64,000 nt of DNA, from NCBI RefSeq assembly GCF_000979455.1, contig NZ_JJOY01000048.1, forward strand, positions 124,001-188,000, read 5' to 3'. The position numbers and the translations under genes are program-made. Source of the DNA: Methanosarcina sp. 2.H.T.1A.6 (GTDB lineage Archaea > Halobacteriota > Methanosarcinia > Methanosarcinales > Methanosarcinaceae). Each line of letters begins with the position of its first letter. Positions within the stretch are counted from its first letter, which is position 1. Shown here in pieces: positions 24,730-34,118 of the stretch. Below the pieces are notes generated by a model that made no database searches, was not told the DNA's origin, and was given only the letters and a program-made list of their open reading frames with translations.

Positions 24730-27700
24730 GTGTACATAAAAGAAATCGAGTTCGTTAATTTCAAGTCCTTTGGAAAAAAAGTAAAGATTTCCTTTTTCAA
24801 TGACTTCACCACTATTTCCGGTCCTAATGGGAGTGGGAAGTCAAACATCATAGATGGGATTCTCTTTGCGCTCGGGCTTTCGAGCTCCAGGACTCTCCGG
24901 GCTGAAAAACTTACGGATCTTATTTACAATGGAGACGAGGCAAAAAAGCCTGATTTTGCCCAGGTTACGATCCGTTTTGACAATACTGACCGCAAGATGC
25001 CGTTAGAGCTTGATGAGGTTGAGGTCTCAAGAAAGATCAAGCGGACAAAAAATGCGTACTACAGTTACTTTTACTTTAATGGAAAAGCCGTAAGCCTGGG
25101 GGAAATCCATTCCCAGCTTGCAAAGGCAGGAGTAACGCCTGAAGGTTATAATGTGGTAATGCAGGGAGATGTCACGCAGATCACCTCCATGACCTCTGTA
25201 GAAAGGCGGAAAATCATTGACGAAATTGCCGGGGTTTCAGAATTTGATGAGCGTAAGCAAAAGGCGCTCGGGGAACTGGAAATCGTCAGGCAGCAGGTCG
25301 AACGCGTGGACATCATCCTTGAAGAGGTGCGTACCCAGCTTGAAAAACTTGCAGGGGAACGAGACCAGGCACTGAAGTACCAGGCTCTGAAGACTGATAA
25401 AATTAAATTTGAAGGCTATGTCCTGCTCTCCAAACTCAAGGATGCCAGAACAGAACTGGAAAATGTGGACAAAGAACTTGCAGGCAAAGCAGAGCATCTT
25501 GAAAAAGTCCAGGTACTGCTGGACGAGAGGGTTAAGGAATTAGAAGCCCTTGAACAGGCCCTGGAAACAATTTCCCTTGAAATCCGGAAAAAAGGGGAAG
25601 ACGAACAGCTGCAGGTCAAAAGGGAAATCGAAGAGACAAAAGGGGAAATTTCCCGCTGTGTGGACAGCATTGAGCTTTCGGAATCCGAACTTGAAGACGC
25701 TGACGCAAAGCGCAGAAAGGCGTTTGTTGATATCGACTCCACAAAGGGCAAGGTAGGGGAGCTCGAAGAGAAAATCGAAACTGAAAACGTGAGAAAAGAA
25801 AGCATCTCTTCTGAGCTGTCCGAGAGAAAAACCGAGCGTATGCTGCTTCAGAGCAGGATTGCGGATGTGGATGCAAAATTTGCAGCAACAAGGGACGAGC
25901 TCATGGCTGCCCGCAAGAAACTTGAGGACATTAAAAACAAAAAAAATGAGCTTATCCGAAATGAGGACCGGCTCCTTGATACCCTCAGGAGAAAATCGTC
26001 GGAATTGCGGGATATCGAAAACCAGATCAGGGATGCAGAAGCTGCATTCACTGCCTCTGATAGTGATACTCTTTCTGTCCAGTATGAGATTGAGAAGCTT
26101 ACGGAAAACCTGGAGTCCCTGATAAAAGACCGTGACGATGTCGAGAGCAGCCATTTCAGGGTCAAGGAAGACATAAAGAAACTTGAGAGCAGGCTTCACG
26201 GGCTCCAGCAGGAATATGCAATTGCCGAGGCAAGGGTCCGGGCTTCAGAACAGGGAGGCGGATATTCAAGGGCTGTGGAAATGGTAATCGGAGCTTCCAG
26301 GCAGAATGAACTCTTTGGAATTCACGGGACCATTGCCCAGCTGGGAAAAGTTGACCGCAGGTATGCGGCTGCCCTTGAGGTTGCTGCAGGTAACAGGATG
26401 CAGGCAGTTGTTGTAGATAATGATGGGGATGCTGCAGAGGCAATCGAATTCCTGAAGCGGAGAAAGGGCGGAAGAGCTACCTTCCTTCCGCTTAATAAAA
26501 TGAGGGATTCCAGGCGGCTTGAAAGCCTCAGTTATGAAAATGGAGTAATAGGGTACGCAATTGACCTCATCGAATTTGATCCCGACTTCGAACCTGCTTT
26601 CTGGTATGTTTTCCAGGATACCCTTATTATGGAAAACCTTGCCAGTGCCCGCCGTTTCATGGGAAAGGCAAGAATGGTCACCCTTGAAGGTGAACTCCTT
26701 GAAAAGAGTGGGGCAATGGTTGGAGGTTCTCTTTCTTCAAAATCGGGGATCTCTTTTGCGGCAGCGGAAAAAGACAAACTCCTTGAGCTTGCAGGTGAGA
26801 TTAAATCCCTCGACGCAAGCCGGACTGCAGCGATCAGTAAACAGGACAACATTGAAAGCCACGTTTTTGAGCTGAGCAGGAAGATCCGCGACTGTGAGGC
26901 TACCATCTCCAGAAAAGAACTCGAGCTTCAGGAAATTGCCGGCAGGGGAACCAAACTTACAGAACTCCTTGAAGCTAAGCAGGCAGACCTGAGAGCAATT
27001 GAAGAGTCCAGGACAGAACTCAGGGCTGAAATGGACAGTGTAATTGCAGAAAAGGCTGAAAAAGAAGGCGCTTTGGCTGAACTTGAGGTACAGGTTGCCG
27101 AAATTGAGGCAAAACTTGCTGATTCTCCTCTCCCCGAGATCAACAAAAAAGCCGAGTTTGTAGACGAGGAAATCCGGAGACTTGACGGCAGGATCAGGGA
27201 CACCGAAGCAAACCTGAATGCCCTGCAGCTCGAAAAAGAGTATGCTGAGCAGAAGATTGCCGAAGCTAAGGAGCTTATCCGGGAACTCGATGAAAAGAAA
27301 GCTTCAAGGCGTGAAAAAGTAGATTCTCTCAGGGCAAAAATTGCGGAACTTGAAGTGCAGCTTCTGGAAAAACAGAACCGGGAACTTGAACTTTCCGACG
27401 AGCTTATGGGGCTCCAGAAAGAAAGGGAAAATGTTCAGGCCGAATACAGTGCAGTAAAGCGCAGGGTCAGTATAGCCGCAACCACCCTTGAAAAGGCAAA
27501 ACAGCAGGTACTTACTCTCACAGCTACGAGAAGTGCACTTTTTGACCAGGAAAAGCAGCTGCTTGAAGAGATACAGAGAAGGGGCATAGAAGAATCCTTA
27601 GAGGTCCCGAGTTACGAAACCGTTTACATAAGGATCCAGGCAATCGAAGAAGCCCTGCGCAGGCTTGAACCTGTAAACATGAGGGCAATCGATGAGTATA

Positions 27701-28257
27701 ACGAGGTGGAACTAAGGCTTTCAGACCTGCAGGGCAAACGCGATACTCTCTTTTCCGAAAGAGAACAGCTCCTTGAACGCATTGACCATTACGAGCAGCT
27801 CAAGCGGGACACCTTTATGGAGGCTTATACAAGCATAAATACCAATTTCAAAGAGATTTTTTACGAGCTTTCCGATGGCATGGGAGAACTCCTGCTGGAA
27901 AACCTTGATGACCCCTTTGCCGGAGGAATGACCCTCAGGGCCCAGCCAAAAGAAAAGACTCTCCAGCGTATAGAAGCCATGTCCGGAGGAGAAAAGAGCC
28001 TTACCGCACTTGCCTTTATTTTTGCAATCCAGCAATACCGCCCCGCTCCTTTCTATGCCTTTGACGAGATCGACATGTTCCTTGACGGCTGGAACGTGGA
28101 GAGAGTCTCAAGGCACGTTAAAACTTCAGGCTCAAAAGTCCAGTTTATTGTTGTTTCCTTAAGAAAACCCATGATCCAGGCGGCAAGCCGGACTATCGGG
28201 GTTACAATGCAGGAGAATAACATCACGAGTATTACCGGAGTGAAGTTTAATGGCTGA
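24730..28257 (+). CDS. smc: Chromosome segregation protein SMC
   Basis: A 1175-residue SMC ATPase. Walker A GPNGSGKSN is at residues 33-41, followed by long heptad-rich coiled coils, a hinge at about 520-680 (GIHGTIAQLGKVDRRYAAAL, GGRATFLPLNK, MVGGSLSS) and the C-terminal head with signature MSGGEKS near 1083 and Walker B FYAFDEIDMFLDGWN. The D-loop region (MFLDGWN) differs from the usual AALD form. Start is GTG with AGAGG 7 bases upstream. It overlaps scpA by 8 bases, the classical condensin operon. Confidence 0.97.
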   Translation: MYIKEIEFVNFKSFGKKVKISFFNDFTTISGPNGSGKSNIIDGILFALGLSSSRTLRAEKLTDLIYNGDEAKKPDFAQVTIRFDNTDRKMPLELDEVEVSRKIKRTKNAYYSYFYFNGKAVSLGEIHSQLAKAGVTPEGYNVVMQGDVTQITSMTSVERRKIIDEIAGVSEFDERKQKALGELEIVRQQVERVDIILEEVRTQLEKLAGERDQALKYQALKTDKIKFEGYVLLSKLKDARTELENVDKELAGKAEHLEKVQVLLDERVKELEALEQALETISLEIRKKGEDEQLQVKREIEETKGEISRCVDSIELSESELEDADAKRRKAFVDIDSTKGKVGELEEKIETENVRKESISSELSERKTERMLLQSRIADVDAKFAATRDELMAARKKLEDIKNKKNELIRNEDRLLDTLRRKSSELRDIENQIRDAEAAFTASDSDTLSVQYEIEKLTENLESLIKDRDDVESSHFRVKEDIKKLESRLHGLQQEYAIAEARVRASEQGGGYSRAVEMVIGASRQNELFGIHGTIAQLGKVDRRYAAALEVAAGNRMQAVVVDNDGDAAEAIEFLKRRKGGRATFLPLNKMRDSRRLESLSYENGVIGYAIDLIEFDPDFEPAFWYVFQDTLIMENLASARRFMGKARMVTLEGELLEKSGAMVGGSLSSKSGISFAAAEKDKLLELAGEIKSLDASRTAAISKQDNIESHVFELSRKIRDCEATISRKELELQEIAGRGTKLTELLEAKQADLRAIEESRTELRAEMDSVIAEKAEKEGALAELEVQVAEIEAKLADSPLPEINKKAEFVDEEIRRLDGRIRDTEANLNALQLEKEYAEQKIAEAKELIRELDEKKASRREKVDSLRAKIAELEVQLLEKQNRELELSDELMGLQKERENVQAEYSAVKRRVSIAATTLEKAKQQVLTLTATRSALFDQEKQLLEEIQRRGIEESLEVPSYETVYIRIQAIEEALRRLEPVNMRAIDEYNEVELRLSDLQGKRDTLFSEREQLLERIDHYEQLKRDTFMEAYTSINTNFKEIFYELSDGMGELLLENLDDPFAGGMTLRAQPKEKTLQRIEAMSGGEKSLTALAFIFAIQQYRPAPFYAFDEIDMFLDGWNVERVSRHVKTSGSKVQFIVVSLRKPMIQAASRTIGVTMQENNITSITGVKFNG

Positions 28258-29317
28258 ACTTATAGATAATTCGGCACTTGATATTTCCGGACTTCCTTCC
28301 CCCGATGTTCGTGAATCGGGGGAAAAGAATTCTCTTTTTTCAGACCCCGAAGTTTTCGGGCTTCCGAACACTCTTTCATGCCTCGGCGTTGATTGGACTC
28401 TGCTCGACCTTTCAGAGTTTGATTCCTATGAGCCCCTGGGTATCCTGGTCGAACTTGCAAAGGACGGGAAGATCGATCCCTGGGATATCGATGTTGTGCA
28501 GCTAACTGACAGTTTTCTGCAAAGGATAGAAGAGCTCCAGAAAATGGACCTGAGGATTTCCTCAAGGACTCTCCTTTATTCAGCTGTCCTCCTCCGAATG
28601 AAATCTTCAGTAATTCTCGGAACGGAAGAAGAAGAAGATGATTTTGACTCTGGATTTTTCGATGATGAAGACCTCCCTGAGCCTGATGAGTTTCCTATCC
28701 CAAAGCTGCCTGTCCGCCGCCTTTCCACAAGGCCTGTCACACTGAATGAACTTATTCTGGAGCTTAAAAAAGCTGAAAGGACGCTCTCAAGGAAAAACGA
28801 AAAGAAAGCCCGTCTGGCTGCAGAAGAACCTGATATTTCTCCGGATCCCCTTACTACCGGAGACGTGCTCGGGATTGCCCACGACGAGGCGATCGGTTCG
28901 AGGCTGGTACTTATCTGGGCAAGGCTTGTTGAACTATTTATGAAGCAGCCTGTTGTGGAGTTTTCTGACCTCCTTAAACTGAGTGAAGACAGGATCATGG
29001 ATTACCTTTCCCTCCTCTTTCTTGCTTCGAGCAGAAAGATCTGGCTTTTCCAGAGTGAACTTTTCGGGGAATTGTATATTTATCCAGGAGAAGAATCAGG
29101 GTTTTCTACGGAAGGCAACCCGCCTCTCTTCCTTCAGAGCAAACAGGGCTTAACAGGAGATGTTTCAGAGCCTGAATTTTCTATGGAAGACAATTTTGCA
29201 AACAGTAAACCTCCGGTTGAGTACACTGATGGAGAGCCTGATGAAGCCGGGTATCCCGAGGTTCTGTCCTTTGAGCCGGAACATATAGATGTAGACTCTC
29301 CTGAAGAAACACGTTAA
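28250..29317 (+). CDS. scpA: Segregation and condensation protein A
   Basis: A 355-residue kleisin. The N-terminal SMC-binding part has PLGILVELAKDGKIDPWDID and VQLTDSFLQRIEEL, then LRISSRTLLYSAVLLRMKS. A Glu/Asp-rich linker follows, and a winged-helix region (VVEFSDLLKLSEDRIMDYLSLLFLASSRKIWL in parts) near residues 225-270 binds the other SMC head. The last 80 residues are acidic and look disordered, longer than in bacterial ScpA. Starts inside the smc stop (ATGGCTGA overlap). Confidence 0.93.
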   Translation: MAELIDNSALDISGLPSPDVRESGEKNSLFSDPEVFGLPNTLSCLGVDWTLLDLSEFDSYEPLGILVELAKDGKIDPWDIDVVQLTDSFLQRIEELQKMDLRISSRTLLYSAVLLRMKSSVILGTEEEEDDFDSGFFDDEDLPEPDEFPIPKLPVRRLSTRPVTLNELILELKKAERTLSRKNEKKARLAAEEPDISPDPLTTGDVLGIAHDEAIGSRLVLIWARLVELFMKQPVVEFSDLLKLSEDRIMDYLSLLFLASSRKIWLFQSELFGELYIYPGEESGFSTEGNPPLFLQSKQGLTGDVSEPEFSMEDNFANSKPPVEYTDGEPDEAGYPEVLSFEPEHIDVDSPEETR

Positions 29318-29362
29318 CTCAAATGAAAAATAACCTTATCCTCTTTTTTGGTCGTGAAACTT

Positions 29363-30478
29363 ATGAGTGAGCTTGAAATTATCGAAGCGGCTCTTTTTGC
29401 TGCGGGCAGGGCAGTAAGCCTTGAAAAACTTATGAAAATTACCGGAAAGCCAAAAAAGAATGTCTTTTCGGCAGTGCAGGAGCTGATGGAGGCTTACTCT
29501 TTCCGGGGATCAGGCCTCGAAATTCTGGACCTTGGAGACCGTTACGTTATGCAGGTTAAGCCGGAGTACTCCGAACTTATGCGGGACGTTGCCCCAAAAG
29601 AACTATCCGCCCCCAAACTCCGGACCCTCTCTATGATTGCCTATCATCAGCCTCTGCTCCAGTCCGACCTTATCGATATGAGGGGCAGTGGGGCCTATGA
29701 TCATATAAAAGACCTGATTGAGAGAGGATTTGTTGAGTCTGTGCCCAGCGGGAGAAGCAGGCAGCTTTCTACAACTTCTCTGTTTGCAGATTATTTCGGG
29801 CTCAAAAGAAATGACCCTAAAGCCATAAAGGAAAAAATCATTGAACTATTGAGGTCGCAGGGAGGGCAGAGTGAGATAAACCTCTGGGTTGGGAAAAAGA
29901 TCATTGCTGTGACTCCAATGTATGAGTCCCTTATGGGTATGTGCGGGATTAAAGACTATTTTGTTGCCAATGCTTACCGCCCTTCAAAGGAGGAAATTTC
30001 CCGCCTGCTTGAGGCTGATGTGCTTGTGGTCTCTGCCGGCTACCTTGATACCGTGAAGCAGCATTGTGATGGGGAAATCCTTGAGGTTCGTTCAACAACC
30101 TTTGAAGACCTTATCGAGGCAGTCTCTCTAATCTCTGAAGAACTTTCCGATGAGGTAGACCCCGAAACAGTGGAAAACACTCTTCGGAAGATCAGGGAGA
30201 CGCGGGAAAAATACGTATCTTCGGCTTTCCTAATTGAGAGGAAGGTAAAACCTGCAACTGAGATGGTCTCAAGGATCGTAAACGACCTCAACATACGGAT
30301 TTCTACAGACGGTATCCTTGTTGCTCCGGATTACGGGACTTCACGCGAAGGAGTTAGCATAGGTAATGGGGCAAATATTCTGATACCTACTCACCGCACT
30401 GTAGAGGGCGACCTTCTCGAGAGGGTCTGCAAAAAATATGATTCCCTCCTTGAAGGCTTGAAAAACTTTGAAGAATGA
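29363..30478 (+). CDS. scpB: ScpB with long C-terminal extension
   Basis: A 371-residue protein. Residues 1 to about 160 are a normal ScpB with two winged helices (ELEIIEAALFAAGRAVSLEKL, LRTLSMIAYHQPLLQSDLIDMRG, LIERGFVES). About 210 further residues follow that I cannot assign: LWVGKKIIAVTPMYESLMGM, RPSKEEISRLLEADVLVVSAGYLD, ISEELSDEVDPE and a conserved-looking tail ILVAPDYGTSREGVSIGNGA. Bacterial ScpB is about half this length. A TTG 15 bases upstream was rejected for the ATG at 29363. It completes the smc-scpA-scpB operon (45 bases after scpA). Confidence 0.9.
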   Translation: MSELEIIEAALFAAGRAVSLEKLMKITGKPKKNVFSAVQELMEAYSFRGSGLEILDLGDRYVMQVKPEYSELMRDVAPKELSAPKLRTLSMIAYHQPLLQSDLIDMRGSGAYDHIKDLIERGFVESVPSGRSRQLSTTSLFADYFGLKRNDPKAIKEKIIELLRSQGGQSEINLWVGKKIIAVTPMYESLMGMCGIKDYFVANAYRPSKEEISRLLEADVLVVSAGYLDTVKQHCDGEILEVRSTTFEDLIEAVSLISEELSDEVDPETVENTLRKIRETREKYVSSAFLIERKVKPATEMVSRIVNDLNIRISTDGILVAPDYGTSREGVSIGNGANILIPTHRTVEGDLLERVCKKYDSLLEGLKNFEE

Positions 30479-30618
30479 GGCATCTCAAAGCCAATGCGGG
30501 TGCCACTTTCTCCTTTAATTTTTTTTAATTCACTGGCGCCCATAATTTAAGCTTTTCTGTTCCATTTATATTCTATATATATAGTATTTATATAGTATGC
30601 GAGGCATTTAACTATATC

Positions 30619-30665
30619 TTTATATACTGGTTAGAGGATATTACTTTTGCTTTATATACTGAGGG
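30619..30665 (+). promoter_or_regulatory. tbp promoter and ribosome site
   Basis: Two TATA-like elements, TTTATATACTGG (from 30619) and TTTATATACTGA (from 30651), precede the gene. The first would give a leader of about 25 bases carrying the GAGGG ribosome site at 30661-30665. The second lies only 15-20 bases from the ATG and overlaps this leader. Confidence 0.5.
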
Positions 30666-30672
30666 TTGACTA

Positions 30673-31224
30673 ATGAGCGAATCTAGCATTAAAATTGAAA
30701 ACGTGGTCGCATCCACCAAACTCGCTGAAGAGTTTGATCTAATTGTGATCGAATCCGAGTTCGAAGGCGCCGAGTACAACAAGCAGAAGTTTCCAGGGCT
30801 CGTCTACAGGGTTTCTGACCCCAAAGCCGCTTTCCTGGTCTTTACTTCCGGAAAGGTTGTCTGCACAGGAGCAAAAAATGTCAATGACGTGCACACAGTT
30901 ATTGGCAATATGGCAAAAAAGCTGAACGGTATAGGGATCCCGACAATCGAAAACCCGCAGATTACTGTCCAGAATATAGTTGCCTCCGCAGACCTGCACA
31001 CTATCCTTAACCTCAATGCAATTGCAATCGGGCTTGGGCTTGAGAATATCGAATACGAACCCGAGCAGTTTCCGGGTCTTGTGTACAGAATCGATGTACC
31101 CAAGGTAGTTGTCCTTATCTTCAGTTCCGGAAAACTGGTAGTTACAGGCGGGAAATCCCCTGAAGACTGTGAGAGGGGTGTAGAAGTAGTCCGTCAACAG
31201 CTCGACAACATGGGGCTTTTATAA
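30673..31224 (+). CDS. tbp: TATA-binding protein
   Basis: A 183-residue archaeal TBP with the two imperfect saddle repeats: [16 protein letters not shown]...[29 protein letters not shown] and [16 protein letters not shown]...[29 protein letters not shown] (key repeats FPGLVYR and [10 protein letters not shown]). It binds the TATA box and recruits TFB and RNA polymerase. It lacks a long acidic tail. Genes of this genus often have several TBPs; this one has no special neighbour. Confidence 0.97.
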   Translation: MSESSIKIENVVASTKLAEEFDLIVIESEFEGAEYNKQKFPGLVYRVSDPKAAFLVFTSGKVVCTGAKNVNDVHTVIGNMAKKLNGIGIPTIENPQITVQNIVASADLHTILNLNAIAIGLGLENIEYEPEQFPGLVYRIDVPKVVVLIFSSGKLVVTGGKSPEDCERGVEVVRQQLDNMGLL

Positions 31225-31364
31225 GAATCCTCATATTTTTTAATCTATTATATCCATTATATCCATTAAATCTGTCTCCGGTGGAAAGGATATGGATAGA
31301 ATAATTATATAAAAACGGATTCTGCGATACGCGTAGAGGCTCCGGCAAAGGATATGTGTGAAAC

Positions 31365-32282
31365 GTGAATAATGCAGATGTTTGCATCCTCATTCCTACC
31401 CTTAACGAAGTTGCAACGATAGGGGAGCTCATTAAAGATTTCAAAAAAGAAGGGTTTTCCAACATTCTGGTAATCGATGGAAACAGCAGGGACGGGACAG
31501 CGCAGATTGCAGAGGCAGAAGGCGCAAGAGTTGTCTTGCAGACTAGAAAGGGCAAGGGACAGGCAGTGATCCAGGCTTTCGAAATTATCGAGAGCCCTTA
31601 TGTGGTAATGGTCGATGGAGATGGGACATATCTTGCAAGAGAAGCTCCTACTCTCCTTGAGCCTGTTCTGGAAGGAAAAGTTGACCATGTTATAGGTAGC
31701 CGGCTGGAAAATTATTCCCCGGGGGCTTTTACAAAGCTTAACCTTGTGGGCAACCGCCTGATTAATATGTTTTTTAACCTTGCTTACGGAGTACATTTAA
31801 CAGACATTCTCTCAGGCTACCGTGCGTTTACTCTCGAGAGTGTGAGGGACCTTGAACTTAACAAGGCCGGCTTTGAAATCGAAACCGAAATCTCTGTGGA
31901 ATGCATCCTGAAAAAACAGAGGGTTGAAGAAGTCCCGATTACTTACCTCCCCCGAAGCGAAAAAGGTGCAACCAAGCTAAACCCTGTAAAAGATGGAATC
32001 AGAATCGGATCTACCATTTACAGGCTTGCAAAAGTGCATAACCCTATGTTTTACTTCGGGGTTATAGGCTTTTTCTTTATTATGGCAGGTCTGTTTACGG
32101 GAACCTTTGTGGTATTCCAGTGGCTTCAGGGAATCACCCGCATCCCTCTTTCGATTCTCACAACACTGTTTATTATATTCGGTCTTCAAATGTTCATTTT
32201 CGGGATGATCAGTGATCTTATAGTAACTCTCCACAGGCAAACAGTCAGCTTAATCCAGGAGAATAATAAGCAGAGAAAATAA
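31365..32282 (+). CDS. aglJ: GT2 glycosyltransferase, AglJ/dolichol-phosphate type
   Basis: A 305-residue family 2 glycosyltransferase. GT-A motifs are ILIPTLNEVATIGELI, VIDGNSRDGT, and the D-x-D MVDGDGTYL; ILSGYRAFT and LPRSEKGATKLNPVKDG are typical of dolichyl-phosphate hexose and AglJ enzymes. Two C-terminal membrane helices (about 228-253 and 263-285) anchor it. The family starts N-glycan assembly on lipid in archaea. Start is GTG with AAAGGA upstream. The AglJ symbol is a family-level guess. Confidence 0.8.
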   Translation: MNNADVCILIPTLNEVATIGELIKDFKKEGFSNILVIDGNSRDGTAQIAEAEGARVVLQTRKGKGQAVIQAFEIIESPYVVMVDGDGTYLAREAPTLLEPVLEGKVDHVIGSRLENYSPGAFTKLNLVGNRLINMFFNLAYGVHLTDILSGYRAFTLESVRDLELNKAGFEIETEISVECILKKQRVEEVPITYLPRSEKGATKLNPVKDGIRIGSTIYRLAKVHNPMFYFGVIGFFFIMAGLFTGTFVVFQWLQGITRIPLSILTTLFIIFGLQMFIFGMISDLIVTLHRQTVSLIQENNKQRK

Positions 32283-32697
32283 TAAGAAATCTCTGTGTTT
32301 TCTGATCGCTGCACATTTTTTAAGCATTCTACAGGTCTTTTCCTGTACTTATTTTTTCTCCGGATCTACTTTTTCATCTCATTTTTCATCCTCATTTTTC
32401 ATCCTCATTTTTCAAGTTTCTTCTAATATAACTCTCCCCTCAACTCAACTTTACTTGTTATCTACTCAAAACAACTTTTAATAATTCTTTATAAAAAACT
32501 TATTTTAATCCGATGCTATCTATTTTCGGCATCTCTCTACATATAAGTAAAGTAAAGTTGATTAAGGTTAAAGTTAGTTTTTTAAATAGTGTTATATATA
32601 ATTACTAGCCTTTTAGGATCTAACTCACAATCCCTTTACTTACTTATGAATCTTGCATGATGATCTTACAGATAAATGAAAGCTTGAGGTACTAAAT
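32283..32697 (+). promoter_or_regulatory. thiC upstream region with inverted repeat
   Basis: A 415-base AT-rich spacer. ATAAGTAAAGTAAAG (32543-32557) and CTTTACTTACTTAT (32634-32647) are complementary except for one base and bracket a TATA-like TTATATATAA near 32591. A copy of the same arm, CAACTTTACTT, appears near 32440. They may be operator arms. A TPP riboswitch was looked for and not recognised. GAGGT at 32686-32690 is the ribosome site. Confidence 0.4.
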
Positions 32698-33984
32698 ATG
32701 ACAATTGTGGAAGATGCACAAAAAGGAATTATCACTGAAGAGATGAAGATCGTTGCAAAGGACGAAGGACTTGACCCTGAATTTGTCCGCCGTGGCGTTG
32801 CAGCCGGAAGAATCGTTATTCCAACCTCTCCCTACAGACAGGTAAAGATTTGCGGTATTGGAGAAGGGCTCAGGACCAAGGTCAATGCCTCCATTGGTGT
32901 ATCCTCAGACATTGTTGATCCAGAGATGGAAGTCCAAAAGGCAATCGCTGCAGAAAAAGCAGGCGCCGACACCCTCATGGAGCTCGGGACCGGTGGAGAC
33001 TTCCTCGCAATCAGGAAAAAAGTCATTGACAGCATCTCCCTTTCAGTTGGTTCAGTGCCTCTTTACCAGGCTTTCATTGAAGCTGCAAGGAAGTACGGTT
33101 CAATCGTGCACATGACCGAAGACGAGCTCTTCAACGCAACCGAAGCCCAGGCAAAGCTCGGAACCAACTTCATGGCAATCCACACTGGTATCAACAACAT
33201 TACCCTTGACAGGCTTAAAGCCCACGGCAGGTACGGCGGTCTCTGCTCCCGTGGCGGCGCCTTCATGAGCTCCTGGATGCTCCATAACGAAAAGGAAAAC
33301 CCACTCTTCGCAAACTTCGACTACCTCGTTGAAATCCTCAAGGAACACGAAGTTGTCCTCTCCACCGGAAATGGAATGCGTGCAGGTGCAATCCACGACG
33401 CAACCGACCGCGCCCAGATCCAGGAATTGATTATCAACTCCGAGATGGCTGACAGGGCACACAAGCAGGGCCTGCAGGTCATTGTCGAAGGTCCTGGCCA
33501 CGTCCCCCTCGACCAGATCGAAACCAACGTAAAGCTCATGAAGGAAATGAGCGGCCACAAGCCCTTCTACATGCTCGGTCCTCTCGTTACTGACATCGCC
33601 CCCGGCTATGACCACATCGTAACCGCAATCGGCGCATCCGTATCCGCATCATGCGGCTGTGACTTCCTCTGCTATGTGACTCCTGCAGAGCACCTTGCCC
33701 TCCCGAACCTCGAAGACGTCATAACCGGAGTCAAGACCTCCAGAATTGCAGCTCACGTCGGCGACATGATAAAGTACCCCGAAAGAGCAAGACAGTGGGA
33801 CCTTGACATGGGCAGAGCAAGAAGAGAACTCGACTGGGAAAAGATGTACTCCCTTGCAATCGACCCCGAACACGCAAGAGCAGTCAGGACCAGCAGGGCA
33901 CCCGAAGACACCGACGCATGCACAATGTGCGGCAACTACTGCGCCCTGAAGATCGTCAACCAGAGCTACAACCTCGCAAAATAA
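32698..33984 (+). CDS. thiC: Phosphomethylpyrimidine synthase ThiC
   Basis: A 428-residue ThiC, which rearranges aminoimidazole ribotide to the HMP-phosphate of thiamine in a radical SAM reaction. Typical segments are IVIPTSPYRQ, KVNASIGVSSD, ADTLMELGTGGD, RGGAFMSSWML, GNGMRAGAIHDATD, EGPGHVPLDQIE, LGPLVTDIAPGYDH, CDFLCYVTPAEHL. The Fe-S cysteines near the C-terminus are C408, C411 and C415 (CTMCGNYC), spaced C-x2-C-x3-C and not the C-x2-C-x4-C of enterobacterial ThiC. No other thiamine gene is adjacent. GC content is higher than its flanks, as for highly expressed genes. Confidence 0.96.
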   Translation: MTIVEDAQKGIITEEMKIVAKDEGLDPEFVRRGVAAGRIVIPTSPYRQVKICGIGEGLRTKVNASIGVSSDIVDPEMEVQKAIAAEKAGADTLMELGTGGDFLAIRKKVIDSISLSVGSVPLYQAFIEAARKYGSIVHMTEDELFNATEAQAKLGTNFMAIHTGINNITLDRLKAHGRYGGLCSRGGAFMSSWMLHNEKENPLFANFDYLVEILKEHEVVLSTGNGMRAGAIHDATDRAQIQELIINSEMADRAHKQGLQVIVEGPGHVPLDQIETNVKLMKEMSGHKPFYMLGPLVTDIAPGYDHIVTAIGASVSASCGCDFLCYVTPAEHLALPNLEDVITGVKTSRIAAHVGDMIKYPERARQWDLDMGRARRELDWEKMYSLAIDPEHARAVRTSRAPEDTDACTMCGNYCALKIVNQSYNLAK

Positions 33985-34002
33985 GCAAGTAGTCTCGCAA
34001 AA

Positions 34003-34028
34003 AAAGTAAGGCCTTTGGCCTTTACTTT
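34003..34028 (+). terminator. Hairpin terminator after thiC
   Basis: AAAGTAAGGCC-TTT-GGCCTTTACTTT forms a stem with one bulged base, 18 bases after the thiC stop, followed by a T-rich run (CTTTTCTTTTGTTTTTG). Confidence 0.7.
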
Positions 34029-34118
34029 CTTTTCTTTTGTTTTTGTTATTTTCAGTTTTTGTTGTTTTTCAGTTTTTGTTGTTTTTCAGTTTTTCTGTAT
34101 TTTTCGTGAATTTTTGAT

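Noticed and set aside
32283-32697. TPP riboswitch before thiC
   Set aside because: The conserved CUGAGA and ACYUGA-type core elements are not seen.
33100-33615. 171-codon antisense frame in thiC
   Set aside because: Shadow frame of a GC-rich coding region.
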